Of a DNA stretch of 53,448 bases, positions 14,521 through 23,168 are shown piece by piece. This DNA is from Prochlorococcus sp. AG-363-A03 (GTDB lineage Bacteria; Cyanobacteriota; Cyanobacteriia; PCC-6307; Cyanobiaceae), in NCBI GenBank assembly GCA_003280445.1, contig QCEW01000007.1, positions 1 through 53,448 on the forward strand, given 5' to 3'. Made by a program: the position numbers and the translations under genes. The notes under the pieces were generated by a model. It was given only the letters and a program-made list of their open reading frames with translations. It made no database searches and was not told the origin of the DNA. Numbering within the stretch: position 1 is the stretch's first letter; the number at the start of each line of letters is the position of its first letter.

Positions 14521-14546
14521 GGTTAGCCCTACCCCGACCGAACCTC
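14521..14546 (+). repeat. AGCCCTACC-ACCGAACCTCA repeat
   Basis: GGTTAGCCCTACCCCGACCG is a copy of the window's recurring short element. It lies about 85-105 bases upstream of the one-helix gene at 14628. Confidence 0.5.
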
Positions 14547-14627
14547 ACTCAAACCACATACTTTTTTGAGTTTATTTTCTCAGACTGCTGGTTTGAGTTC
14601 TTCTGAAATCATCCCTCCTAAATCAAA

Positions 14628-14741
14628 ATGACTGCTGCGACTTATAAAAAAACTGCTTTGAAAGTTTTAGTCCTATGGAACGTTCCTACGTTACTTTTAC
14701 TTGCTGGTGCATTCCAAATTGGCACTTTGGTAATCGCTTAG
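14628..14741 (+). CDS. one-helix membrane protein, MTxxxKxxxxKxLVL family
   Basis: 37 residues, MTAATYKKTALKVLVLWNVP, then TLLLLAGAFQIGTLVIA. Closest relative is 40731-40841 (MTAINKITAAKLLVLINLPV). The conserved pattern is MTA, Lys, a Leu/Val helix broken by N-x-P, and Q-I-G-x-x-V-I. It is followed 15 bases on by an MDMNPFKP gene. Confidence 0.7.
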   Translation: MTAATYKKTALKVLVLWNVPTLLLLAGAFQIGTLVIA

Positions 14742-14756
14742 CTTTAGGGAAAGAAA

Positions 14757-14900
14757 ATGGATATGAACCCTTTCAAGCCGATATTTCAACACTTGGATGA
14801 TTTTTATGGAAAAAAACTTTTCAGTAAAGTATCCGCTAAGCAAATACTATCTAAAGTTACGCCTAACCAAAGTCACTACATAATTGGTTTTTTTAGTTAG
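14757..14900 (+). CDS. MDMNPFKP microprotein
   Basis: 47 residues, MDMNPFKPIFQHLDDFYGKK, then SKVSAKQILSKVTPNQSHYI. Paralogue of 7544-7675; the first eight residues are identical and the Q-H-x-x-(D/E)-F-(Y/F)-G-K core is kept. Both sit just downstream of a one-helix gene or its remnant. Function unknown. Confidence 0.65.
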   Translation: MDMNPFKPIFQHLDDFYGKKLFSKVSAKQILSKVTPNQSHYIIGFFS

Positions 14901-14917
14901 GATTTTCCAAAAACGAA

Positions 14918-15127
14918 ATGGAGTTCAAAGAATTTAATGATCATGGATTAGATAGCTTGGGGATTCATTGGATGCAATACCTTTCAATGACCTTGGTTTC
15001 CTTCTTGATTTTTTTTATTGGCCTAGATAAGGCTGTTCCAAGTTTCCATAATTTTGTTTTATCTCTCTTGTTCAAGCTTCAGTGCAGCGGCTTCAACTGT
15101 AATGGTGTGAAAATCAATTACTCATAG
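14918..15127 (+). CDS. small membrane protein
   Basis: 69 residues, MEFKEFNDHGLDSLGIHWMQ, a helix (YLSMTLVSFLIFFIGLDKAV), then a second hydrophobic stretch and a Cys-containing end (LQCSGFNCNGVKINYS). Follows the MDMNPFKP gene by 17 bases. Function unknown. Confidence 0.5.
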   Translation: MEFKEFNDHGLDSLGIHWMQYLSMTLVSFLIFFIGLDKAVPSFHNFVLSLLFKLQCSGFNCNGVKINYS

Positions 15128-15329
15128 CTTTTTAGTTGTAAATCCCAGCATCTACATTTATCTGAAAAATTTAGAAAGTCAATTCGATGCATTCTTAGGA
15201 AGCAAATTGACTTAATATTGAATATTTAGTTGATACATGGTTGAGCCAACTCTTCTTTCTCTTATCAAGGAGTTGGATTGCATTACTTAATTTAGTTTGA
15301 GATATGAACTTTCAAATCACTATCGCTTT

Positions 15330-15671
15330 ATGAAACGCTCGTTATTGATTGCAATATTTTTGATTCTTTACCCTTCTCTTAATGCAGAAACTTTTGATGA
15401 AATATACGCAAAAAGGGAATGTGATCAATGGGTTCATGAAGGAGGAACTTATCTAATGTGGAAAAAAGACTGGAAACAAGTTGATGGTGGAATGCAAAGG
15501 AAATGGAAAATAAAAAGAGTTTTCAAAAGAGTCTGTCAAATGGATCAATTAAGCAATCAATTTATTGGATTAGAGTACCAAGTCAGAAATGGAAAAGTTC
15601 TTTCAAAAAATGAGATAATTGGGAAGAGACATCAATTAATAATTAAAAGGACTTTTCTCATTAAGCCATAG
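15330..15671 (+). CDS. small secreted basic protein
   Basis: 113 residues. Start at 15330 gives the signal peptide MKRSLLIAIFLILYPSLNAE. Mature part TFDEIYAKRECDQWVHEGGT, then a Trp/Lys-rich middle (MWKKDWKQVDGG, RKWKIKRVFKRVC) and a basic end. Two Cys may form a disulfide. No family recognised. Confidence 0.65.
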   Translation: MKRSLLIAIFLILYPSLNAETFDEIYAKRECDQWVHEGGTYLMWKKDWKQVDGGMQRKWKIKRVFKRVCQMDQLSNQFIGLEYQVRNGKVLSKNEIIGKRHQLIIKRTFLIKP

Positions 15672-15731
15672 ATGGTTTTGAACAAATTAGAATAAAATCA
15701 TTCAATCTAATGGAAGAAGAGTTGCATCTAG

Positions 15732-16277
15732 ATGACTGAACAAATCGAAGTGCTTGGACAATTTGATGTTAGAAGAGATGATGTCGCCACCACTGAAAGT
15801 GAAACGGAACTGACTGGTCAGATTTCAATTGATAAAGCGAGAATAACCAATACATTTGGAGGAGATCAATTAAATGCTGCTTTAGAGGCAGTAAATAAAA
15901 AAAAAACATATGTCAGAGGTTATGAGGATCAAGCTAAAAGGTTTTATATCAGTAGAAAGGACTGTCCAGTAAGAAATTTTTGTGAAGACTTGGCAGGGCC
16001 AAATAAAAGAGCAGAAGCAATACAAATGTTTGATGCACTGTTTTGGGGTTCATGGATTGCTTGTAATGAGATGCCAGAGCAAGCAAAAAAATGGCTAGAT
16101 GAGAGAGTGAAAGACTATAATGATGGAACCAAGATGGACTTTATATGTGATTGTCGGAAATTTAGAGGTAATGACGCTGATAAGACTCAGGCAAGCGAGA
16201 TGACTAGGGCAGAATATCCATTTGATTGTCATGGTTATACGCTTAAAAAATACATTGAAGAAGAGGCAAATAAATAA
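15732..16277 (+). CDS. RKDCPVxN family protein, longer member
   Basis: 181 residues, soluble. After an acidic N-terminus comes KRFYISRKDCPVRNFCEDLA, then AIQMFDALFWGSWIACNEMP, QAKKWLDERVKDYNDGTKMD and a C-terminal CHGYTLKKYIEEEANK. Compared with 13453-13884 it has an N-terminal extension and an insert rich in Cys (FICDCRKFRGNDADKTQ). Invariant Cys, His and charged residues suggest a functional site. Likely a segmental duplicate; unknown function. Confidence 0.75.
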   Translation: MTEQIEVLGQFDVRRDDVATTESETELTGQISIDKARITNTFGGDQLNAALEAVNKKKTYVRGYEDQAKRFYISRKDCPVRNFCEDLAGPNKRAEAIQMFDALFWGSWIACNEMPEQAKKWLDERVKDYNDGTKMDFICDCRKFRGNDADKTQASEMTRAEYPFDCHGYTLKKYIEEEANK

Positions 16278-16502
16278 TTGATGTTCAATAATTTATTTGC
16301 TTGTTAAAGAATTTGATATTTTAAGTTTAATGCTTTGCTTGATTTAATAAATCACCATAATAGTTTTTATCTATTTTTAGATTCTAACTAAATAAATTAA
16401 CCAAAACTATCATTTTGTTTTTGGAGAACTTGATCTCAAGTCCAAATCCTTCCGCCAATATCATTCAGAGACAGGTCTCGACTCTGCCTTTCAGTCAGTG
16501 CT

Positions 16503-16685
16503 CTAGGAAAACCACATTCCACCATTCTTGCTTGCTTCCAAGAAACACTTGTTTTGCTCGGCAATATCTTCAATCACCTTCTTGGAGTTGCGCAACTCAA
16601 CTGATTGATTGTTGAGGTTTTTTTCTGTATCAGGCCATAGCCTTGAAAGCAATGATCTTGTTCTTGCTCTTGCAAATGAAACCAT
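16503..16685 (-). CDS. doubtful small ORF
   Basis: 60 residues, MVSFARARTRSLLSRLWPDT, then EKNLNNQSVELRNSKKVIED and a Cys/Gly-rich end. Helical middle is plausible, but no paralogue or ribosome site supports it and a plus-strand frame (16415-16615) overlaps. Possibly a fragment of a larger gene. The rest of 16278-16864 shows nothing else. Confidence 0.25.
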   Translation of the reverse strand: MVSFARARTRSLLSRLWPDTEKNLNNQSVELRNSKKVIEDIAEQNKCFLEASKNGGMWFS

Positions 16686-16864
16686 CGATCAATAGTCCTA
16701 TAGATAAGTGGCAGCTGATTAGCTTCCTATATTTTTTATAGCCTTAAAATGGAGATAACATATTACATATGTTATGAGATAAAGATCAGCTTTCATATCC
16801 CTTGCATGGCTTCAGGATTTATAAATATATGATTGAATTTTTATATAACAAAACCTGGGACTAA

Positions 16865-17293
16865 CTATTTATTAACTGTTGTAGGTAGACCAATAGCAGA
16901 TGAAACACCGACAAAAAGAACTGCTGGCTTTTTGCCTACGCTCTCAACGTAGTGAGGAGAACCACTATTGCTTTCGACAAATGATTCACCAGCACTAAAA
17001 TAATTAATAGTCTCACCTCTTGAGTGTTTTAGTTTTCCTTGTTGCACATAAACCAGCATTGGTGCTGGATGTATATGTAAGGGAGTCTTTAATCCGACTG
17101 GAATATTGACTTTTAAAAGTCTTAGTTCAGCTTGTTTCCATCTTGGGTATGAGATTTTTTTACCGCTAAGTCCCCTGATTGATTGAATTAATGGAATAAC
17201 TTCTATCTTTTCTTGAGACTTTGCATGTTCAAGATTTATAAAAGCATTTGATAAAGCTATCGCTGACAGCAAAATGGGTTTAAAAATATTCAT
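16865..17293 (-). CDS. secreted cupin protein
   Basis: About 142 residues if started at 17293, where MNIFKPILLSAIALSNAFIN forms a signal peptide; an ATG at 17341 would add 16 residues. Cupin motif 1: LKTPLHIHPAPMLVYVQQGK. Motif 2: GESFVESNSGSPHYVESVGK. Paralogue of the lipoprotein cupin at 1949-2380, with the same K-T-P-L-H-x-H-P core but no lipobox. Probably periplasmic and metal binding; ligand unknown. Confidence 0.78.
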   Translation of the reverse strand: MNIFKPILLSAIALSNAFINLEHAKSQEKIEVIPLIQSIRGLSGKKISYPRWKQAELRLLKVNIPVGLKTPLHIHPAPMLVYVQQGKLKHSRGETINYFSAGESFVESNSGSPHYVESVGKKPAVLFVGVSSAIGLPTTVNK

Positions 17294-17447
17294 TAGTGAT
17301 TTTAAAAATTTAACGTTAGTGCTTTTTGGATAGGACTCCAACCAATGGTGTTAATTCTCTTGATTTATTTGTGACTGATATTAGCCCTTTTTATCACTTT
17401 GCTTAGAGTAAGAAGATGAGTTTAGAAAGATCAGCTAGAAAGGGTGA

Positions 17448-17774
17448 ATGAAATTCTTTTTACCCATCTATCAAGACCTTAATGATTACTTCGCTGTAAG
17501 AACTAAAACTATATCTCGTATAGCGATAGCTGACATTATGGATAACAGTATGCTGATCAGATGGTATAGCAAAATTTTTGATAGTTATTTACTCGTAAAA
17601 GATTTGAAAGGTTTTGGATATTTTGAATCTGATTACTCGCATGGATATGTACAAGCCACCTTTCGATTTAACAATCTTGCATTGGAGGTAATACGCTTTC
17701 AATTAAACTTGCGTGGACTTAATAGGAAAAACACCAGAGAGATTTCTATTATTGAAGATGCTATGAAAAGCTAA
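17448..17774 (+). CDS. small soluble protein of unknown function
   Basis: 108 residues, MKFFLPIYQDLNDYFAVRTK, then IAIADIMDNSMLIRWYSKIF and YFESDYSHGYVQATFRFNNL. Mixed alpha/beta with aromatic-rich strands. No signal peptide, no recognised family. Confidence 0.6.
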   Translation: MKFFLPIYQDLNDYFAVRTKTISRIAIADIMDNSMLIRWYSKIFDSYLLVKDLKGFGYFESDYSHGYVQATFRFNNLALEVIRFQLNLRGLNRKNTREISIIEDAMKS

Positions 17775-17913
17775 TTAAATTCTCGACCGTTCTACTCTAT
17801 TAGGATTGAAAGTGTGAAATTTCGTGATATGTCAGAGGAACCTAAACAGATGTATATCCTTACAGAAAAGTTGTATGAAAATGCAATGCTAACTATTGTT
17901 CTAATCAATTTTC

Positions 17914-18174
17914 ATGAATACCCTCATTATTTCGAACTTGAGCTGTACTTTTGAAGAATTTGAAAAGGAAGTTACTTAGAATTCTTTGGTTGCTTGGTTA
18001 AGGATTATGTAAGTCATTATGAGTTTGTAAAAGTAAACGTCCATAAAGCTCATACGCAAATTCATATCACCGATATGGATAATTTTGGGGCCTCTTTAGA
18101 AAGCGATGAGGCTAAAGAGTTCGATAAAAGAAATAACTGCAAAGATACTGTTATAAAATTGATCTTATTTAATA
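17914..18174 (+). pseudogene. broken third copy of the 1107/1373 family
   Basis: ATG opens MNTLIISNLSCTFEEFEKEV, a TAG follows after one codon, and the family resumes in another frame: YVSHYEFVKVNVHKAHTQIH, ITDMDNFGASLESDEAKEFD, KRNNCKDTVIKLILF. At least one nonsense and one frameshift lesion, and the natural stop is lost so the frame runs toward the next gene. Confidence 0.7.
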
Positions 18175-18221
18175 AGAAAATTCTCTGGAGGCTGAAAAGA
18201 TCGTTTCTACTGAAAAAAACC

Positions 18222-18377
18222 ATGAAAACTATAAAAACCCTTTTCCTATTTATTGCTGCACTTGGGGCTTTCTTCTTGGCAAGTAATTCGGAGATGCAGA
18301 AAAAAATGAATCAAAATTACTCAACTGATAACGAAATTAAATCCATTCCTGTTGAGAGATTCAAACCGAATAAATGA
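18222..18377 (+). CDS. single-helix membrane microprotein, EIKSIPV family
   Basis: 51 residues, MKTIKTLFLFIAALGAFFLA, then SNSEMQKKMNQNYSTDNEIK and SIPVERFKPNK. Paralogue of 5882-6013. Here it follows a broken alpha/beta gene, whereas the other copy follows a VLTFVGGS-family gene. An uncleaved anchor with a short exported tail is likely. Confidence 0.65.
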   Translation: MKTIKTLFLFIAALGAFFLASNSEMQKKMNQNYSTDNEIKSIPVERFKPNK

Positions 18378-18425
18378 ATTCCATAATAGCCATTTACAAT
18401 TTATGGGAGATAAGCTCCTACCTTT

Positions 18426-18785
18426 GTGATTGAAACTAACGATTTAGAAGTAAAGTTCAAACTTTGTACAAGCTTTATAGTTAAAGAAGTTATCGCATTA
18501 GACCCAATAGCAAGGAGGCAGTGGCTTTTTACTTATAAAGGGATTATTCAATACGCTGATTCTCATGGAAGCGAACTTACTAAGGAACAGGTTTTGGGAG
18601 CAGATATCTATAGAGACCTTATTAAGCAAGTAGAAGAATTAATTAAAGAAGAAGATTTTGAAGGGCAAAATTATAACGCCTATAAAAGTCGTGATCCAGA
18701 TTACGAAACTATTTACAAAAAACGTTTAAAACAAATACGAGAAGATTTTCCAATACCTGATCAATTTAAAGAGAGAACTTCATAA
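18426..18785 (+). CDS. soluble helical protein of unknown function
   Basis: 119 residues from GTG, preceded by GGGAGA. Helical and charged throughout: KFKLCTSFIVKEVIALDPIA, RRQWLFTYKGIIQYADSHGS, DLIKQVEELIKEEDFEGQNY. No membrane segment. Family not recognised. Confidence 0.65.
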   Translation: MIETNDLEVKFKLCTSFIVKEVIALDPIARRQWLFTYKGIIQYADSHGSELTKEQVLGADIYRDLIKQVEELIKEEDFEGQNYNAYKSRDPDYETIYKKRLKQIREDFPIPDQFKERTS

Positions 18786-18828
18786 AACTTCCACAGCAAG
18801 AAAATAAAAAAGGGGTCGGAGCACATAT

Positions 18829-18993
18829 TCAGGTGATTCTTTTATTCATTCTTTTACTTAAAGCCTTTAGTTGATAATTAACTCTCAATTTTTTTATATG
18901 TTGCAATTTCTCGGCTAAATCGACTGGCATTGACCTTGCAGCTTTAACTAGCTCAAAAGCGTACCTATGCGTATCTTTGGTATAAGAATCCAT
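18829..18993 (-). CDS. small helical protein, RYAF-L family
   Basis: 54 residues, MDSYTKDTHRYAFELVKAAR, then SMPVDLAEKLQHIKKLRVNY and a basic end. The RYAFxLxK opening is shared with 24865-25029, and the general layout with 19689-19910 and 32059-32304. Probably a two-helix hairpin. Confidence 0.55.
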   Translation of the reverse strand: MDSYTKDTHRYAFELVKAARSMPVDLAEKLQHIKKLRVNYQLKALSKRMNKRIT

Positions 18994-19183
18994 AGTCGAA
19001 GTTGGAACTTTTTACAATATCTTGGCAATTGAAAACGGTTTTTGTCTATGTAAAAAATAAAGTTGAGTATTAACTCTGTTCGGTTGGAATAAAAATGTCC
19101 TATTTAGAGATCTAAATCGTATATTTAAGATATCTTTCTTCCGCTATGTCCATTAGGACACTATTTTCTTGCTTTTGTTCTTT

Positions 19184-19465
19184 TTATTTTTTGACAATAT
19201 CTCCTTTCTCAAATTTTTTATAAAGTACATAACCAATCAGAAAAAGAGCAATCAAAGAGAGATTCTGATTAAATATTCCAATTATGAGATAAGCAAATAC
19301 TGGAAGAAACAAGAATCTTTTGGCTGAAACTTTCTCTTCAGGTGTTAAATCTCTCCAGTTAAGATACCTTCTCCATTGGAAAACCCTTTTCATCTCTCTT
19401 TTCTTTGATCTGCTGTTATTAAAAAAACTATAAAAAAAATCCTTTAGTTCATTTAATCGATTCAT
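19184..19465 (-). CDS. small membrane protein
   Basis: 93 residues. A basic N-terminal half (NNSRSKKREMKRVFQWRRYL) precedes two helices (FLFLPVFAYLIIGIFNQNLS, LIALFLIGYVLYKKFEKG). It shares layout with 10302-10490. A later Met (MKRVFQ) is an alternative start. 19466-19688 shows no gene. Confidence 0.55.
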   Translation of the reverse strand: MNRLNELKDFFYSFFNNSRSKKREMKRVFQWRRYLNWRDLTPEEKVSAKRFLFLPVFAYLIIGIFNQNLSLIALFLIGYVLYKKFEKGDIVKK

Positions 19466-19688
19466 AGAATTTTAAATCAACTCTTTTCTTAAGTTACCTG
19501 AAAGCCAGAATAGATTTTATTTTTCATGATGATTTCAATAATGAATTATGGCTAATCGATAAACGCATCAGTTAAAAAAATCTTTTTTCTAAGCGATTTG
19601 TAGATATTCTTCTTTAAAAATTTTTGTTGTTTAGATAACTGATAACTTTATCTACAATTCAGCCAAAATTAGATAGAGTTTAACTCTA

Positions 19689-19910
19689 TTAACTTTTTAG
19701 ATTACTTAGTTTTTCCCATATTGCCATTGACTCTTTAATCAAAATATCTGCATCCTCATTACCAAGGAATGAATGAGCATCTCTCATGAGTTGTACGTAT
19801 CTGAGTCTAAGTTCACCTATTTTTATCTCTCGATCAACATTACTTGTACCCTTTTTGTTTTTGTAGGGAGCATGTGAGAAATTTAGTGTCGTGCTGTGAT
19901 GACTATTCAT
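19689..19910 (-). CDS. small helical protein, LRxRYxxLMxDA/IWxKL family
   Basis: 73 residues. After a polar N-terminus, GELRLRYVQLMRDAHSFLGN and ILIKESMAIWEKLSNLKS align with LRERYIKLMNDAERAVGRKE and LIRDADIIWQKINS of 32059-32304; 24865-25029 fits more loosely. Predicted helical hairpin; function unknown. Confidence 0.65.
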   Translation of the reverse strand: MNSHHSTTLNFSHAPYKNKKGTSNVDREIKIGELRLRYVQLMRDAHSFLGNEDADILIKESMAIWEKLSNLKS

Positions 19911-20191
19911 TTAATTGATACCTATAAATTAAGTTATGGGAAGGGTGGTATACAGGACACACCTCCCATAACTCGTTGGTGCTGACGCCAACGTTTATAC
20001 ATTCTGACTTCAAGATTTAATAAGCGTGCTAAGAGTTTGTTCGGTTTTAGGAACCGTATAATTATTAGTTATTAATTGACGAGTAAAGGTTTGACTGTTT
20101 GCAATGAAAAAGCTTTTTTTATCAAAATCCCCACCTTGACTTATAAATCAACTGGGATTAGGGCTCGTTTTATTTAGTTTCAGTTTTATTT

Positions 20192-20464
20192 TTAACTGTA
20201 GATTTTTGCGCATATGGGACCAGCTTCTTCATCAGTAAATACTGGAGTAGTTTCCCACTCTAGATATTCAGCCCATTCAGCTGCATGCTCGTATAGTGCT
20301 TTTGGATCCTCTGTTTTAACAATAATCCATCCTTCAAGTGATCCTGGAGCATGATATCTACCCAACATTTCTGCTCCTGCGTATGGTGCACCAGTGGCTA
20401 AAAATCTTTCTGCACCTTTTTGGTGGTAACCAGGTTTGAATTTCCAATGCTGAATGTAGAGCAT
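20192..20464 (-). CDS. DUF3303 protein
   Basis: 90 residues, MLYIQHWKFKPGYHQKGAER, LGRYHAPGSLEGWIIVKTED, PKALYEHAAEWAEYLEWETT and PVFTDEEAGPICAKIYS. This is the characteristic order of DUF3303: an I-x-H/x-W strand, R-Y-H, E-G-W, the A-E-W helix and P-V-x-T-D-E-E. Small dimeric alpha/beta fold expected; biochemical role unknown. Relatives: 23169-23465 and the pseudogene at 27704-28002. Confidence 0.85.
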   Translation of the reverse strand: MLYIQHWKFKPGYHQKGAERFLATGAPYAGAEMLGRYHAPGSLEGWIIVKTEDPKALYEHAAEWAEYLEWETTPVFTDEEAGPICAKIYS

Positions 20465-20842
20465 GAATTAATTTTGAAATCTTGATCCTTATAAACGAAT
20501 TTTGGTTTTCTTGCACGTAATGATTATTACATTTAGATAGTACCTTTCGTTCCTTCAGTCCCTAACTAGTTCTCCATAGCTAGAGAATTGTTTATTTTTA
20601 CTCTTTTTTGGTTCGTGAAGAAAATGGGATTTAACGGATTTCTATATCAGTATTGTTTATTGCTTTTTATGTCGCTAATTTAATAATTATCCACTTTCAA
20701 GATCTAAAGATTTTTCAGTTAGAGAATCTTTCCGATTAATTCTACAGTAGTTAAAAATTCGCTTCAATTAGGAAATTAGGTGTTAAGACGCACTTGATTA
20801 CTATCGTTAATGACGCATTAATTGTTTAACGATTTTATTTAA

Positions 20843-21010
20843 ATGACATCACGCGTTCTGGATGATTTTATCGATGATTGTTTTCTCAGTGGTGATGAGA
20901 TTTGTAAATTTCAAATCTATAGATCAAGAAAATATGAAAAAAAGATCAATCCAATCGCTTCTCAATTAATAGATTCCAAGCAACAGATTGGTCTAAGTAA
21001 GACTATGTAA
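20843..21010 (+). CDS. small acidic/basic helical protein
   Basis: 55 residues, MTSRVLDDFIDDCFLSGDEI, then CKFQIYRSRKYEKKINPIAS and QLIDSKQQIGLSKTM. Soluble, helical. No relative recognised. 20465-20842 shows no other gene. Confidence 0.45.
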   Translation: MTSRVLDDFIDDCFLSGDEICKFQIYRSRKYEKKINPIASQLIDSKQQIGLSKTM

Positions 21011-21144
21011 AATACTTATAAAGATTCATACTTCATAGGATTAGATTCTCGTTATTATCACAATAGCTTTGATCTTTATTAGCATTAACTGGATTATCGC
21101 AAGAATTGCATGTAAAATAAAAAATATGGTATGTAATTTTTAAA

Positions 21145-21411
21145 ATGCCATTAAAGAAAAAGCCAGTACCAGTTCCATGGGATTTAAATGAGGGCGACGA
21201 TAATTATCTAAAAGAGCCTTGGATTCTAAAAAAAGGAAAAGAATTTATTACTATTGAGACAAATAACAATAACAGAGGAAATTTCTATCTTCAAAAAGAT
21301 GATGAAAAACGTTTATCTTTAAGTGCATTACAAGCTAAATTGACATATCATAAACTTCTTGAGTTTGGGTATAAGCTTCAAAAACCAAAGAGAAAAAAAA
21401 CAAAGACATAA
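21145..21411 (+). CDS. small basic protein
   Basis: 88 residues, MPLKKKPVPVPWDLNEGDDN, EPWILKKGKEFITIETNNNN, then SALQAKLTYHKLLEFGYKLQ and a Lys-rich tail. A beta hairpin plus helix is plausible. The basic tail could bind nucleic acid, inference only. Confidence 0.55.
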   Translation: MPLKKKPVPVPWDLNEGDDNYLKEPWILKKGKEFITIETNNNNRGNFYLQKDDEKRLSLSALQAKLTYHKLLEFGYKLQKPKRKKTKT

Positions 21412-21603
21412 TAGATTACTGATGATAAATTTGTGATCAACTACTATTTTGTTTTTGGCAGAAATTCTTAATCTTCTTCTTAGATCAGATTGATTGCCAA
21501 TCTTAAGTGTTCTTAGTCTTGATGAGCACTTGTGAAAGTGTCTTAATATCTCTTGAATTTGTATATACATAGGTTTTGCTGATGTTAGCTATGGTCAGCT
21601 TTA

Positions 21604-21786
21604 ATGGATACTCAAAAAGTAATTCTTACTAAACTTGCTAAACAAAAAATGATAGCCAAGCAATTCTCTTTTGAATGTGAGATTGGTTTATCTTCTTACG
21701 ACTTAGCCTTGATTTCTTTTAATAAAATCAATAAAAAAAGTAAATCATCAATGAATGATTCTCCAAAATCTACTTTTTTAATCTAA
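21604..21786 (+). CDS. small protein of unknown function
   Basis: 60 residues, MDTQKVILTKLAKQKMIAKQ, FSFECEIGLSSYDLALISFN, then a Lys/Ser-rich end. Lys-rich helix followed by mixed sequence. No relative seen; coding status rests on length and composition. Confidence 0.45.
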   Translation: MDTQKVILTKLAKQKMIAKQFSFECEIGLSSYDLALISFNKINKKSKSSMNDSPKSTFLI

Positions 21787-21953
21787 GCCAGAGTTGAACT
21801 AATCAGCTTTATAAAGGTATCTAGGAATACCGTTCTTAAGTAGATATTTAAATTATTTATAGCTGTAATCAACTATACTGACTAATAAATGTAGCTATTG
21901 AAACTGAATTTCTATAGCTTTACATTAATCTTCAATTAATTCTATAGTAACTA

Positions 21954-22100
21954 ATGAAAGAAACTACAACTCAATGGTTTCCTCCGAATTTTGATTCAAG
22001 CAAAGCTGAAAAATACAATGGATGGGCTGCCATGATTGGAATTATTTCTGGCATAGGTGCATATGCTATTACTGGACAAATTATTCCCGGAGTTTTCTAG
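21954..22100 (+). CDS. high-light-inducible protein (Hli/ELIP-like)
   Basis: 48 residues, MKETTTQWFPPNFDSSKAEK, then YNGWAAMIGIISGIGAYAIT and GQIIPGVF. This is the one-helix chlorophyll a/b-binding-like fold: the helix carries N-G-W/R-A-A-M-I-G and the protein ends in the typical TGQ-IIPG. Hli proteins bind pigment in the thylakoid membrane and protect photosystems under excess light and other stress. The usual Arg in NGRxAM is Trp here, as in some short Hli proteins. A second Hli is at 53185-53391. Confidence 0.88.
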   Translation: MKETTTQWFPPNFDSSKAEKYNGWAAMIGIISGIGAYAITGQIIPGVF

Positions 22101-22278
22101 TCGTAATAAATACTGAGGTGATAAAACGGAGGTCATAATACTCCCGCATTAAGACGGATTTACTGTTGTTGGTTATTTCAATTAAATCAGATACATAAAC
22201 ATGACTAACGCTAAGAACCACTAAAAGCTTAGGAGAGGATATAAATGTTCTCTACTATTAAAAACTAATGTTATTACA

Positions 22279-22482
22279 ATGAAAAATCAACTTTCAAGAA
22301 AAACATCTAATCAAAATGATGATTATGTAACAAGGTCTCAAGCAGAGATGCAGAGAAGGTTCGTTGATCTACAATTTAAGAGAAGTGAATTGGAGAAGCA
22401 GTTGAAAATAGTTAATGAAGTTCTTTTCTCTTTAGGTAAAGAAATGGAACAACACTTTTCATATCATCAACTTTATAAGTAA
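22279..22482 (+). CDS. small coiled-coil protein
   Basis: 67 residues. QAEMQRRFVDLQFKRSELEK, QLKIVNEVLFSLGKEM has heptad-like hydrophobic spacing suited to a coiled coil. Polar N-terminus and aromatic C-terminus. Similar in kind, but not clearly homologous, to 52852-53052. Confidence 0.55.
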   Translation: MKNQLSRKTSNQNDDYVTRSQAEMQRRFVDLQFKRSELEKQLKIVNEVLFSLGKEMEQHFSYHQLYK

Positions 22483-22635
22483 GTATTACAGCCTAAAATA
22501 TCATGAAAATGAGTCAAGGCTTAACGATGAGATTCTTTAAGAAAAGATAATTTATGTATATTTACTATAAGTTATAGATAAGTATATTTTTTTAGTTCAT
22601 TTTTGTAGGCATAATTATAAAAATAGCTATAAATA

Positions 22636-23025
22636 ATGATTACTTTACGAAAATTTATACACCAGGGCTTCCTCTTTTGTTGCATCTTCTTTATAATATT
22701 CTGTTCTTTTTCTTTTATGATATCTGCTGAGCAGATCGAATGGGTAGAGGTATCTAAGACAGATAATGAATTACTATCTATAAATCCTAAATCAATCAAA
22801 TATAATAACCAAGGTTTTCTTTCAGTTATGGCTAAACACTCTGAGATCAATCCAGGTGATCAAACAGTTATCATTGATGATATCTTTTTAATGGCTATTG
22901 ATTGTGAAAATAGATTATTTAATAAATTCCCAGCAAATGCTGATCTTAAGCAAGTAAAAAATTGGGCAAAGCCCATAAATAATAAGTTGATTAAAAAAAC
23001 TATTATTAACAGTTGTTCTTACTAA
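22636..23025 (+). CDS. secreted protein of adhesin-E-like layout
   Basis: 129 residues. A signal sequence (FLFCCIFFIIFCSFSFMISA) precedes EQIEWVEVSKTDNELLSINP, KSIKYNNQGFLSVMAKHSEI and IDDIFLMAIDCENRLF, ending in a Cys. The W-V-E-V...S-I...D-C pattern recalls periplasmic surface-adhesin-E-type domains; this is weak resemblance. Two Cys could pair. Confidence 0.6.
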   Translation: MITLRKFIHQGFLFCCIFFIIFCSFSFMISAEQIEWVEVSKTDNELLSINPKSIKYNNQGFLSVMAKHSEINPGDQTVIIDDIFLMAIDCENRLFNKFPANADLKQVKNWAKPINNKLIKKTIINSCSY

Positions 23026-23168
23026 TTGATTTTATACAAAACCACCCCAATACTTTTTTATATCTCTCGGTCAAAAGTTTTTAATACAAAGTTCTAGAAA
23101 GATAATATTTAATTGAATTTTTTATAACTCAATGCATAGTAGTTTTGTTGTTTTGTTTCCCTAGAATT

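Noticed and set aside
16415-16615. Plus-strand ORF of 66 codons
   Set aside because: Ser/Cys-rich, unlike coding sequence here, with no ribosome site or relative; the opposite frame is also weak.
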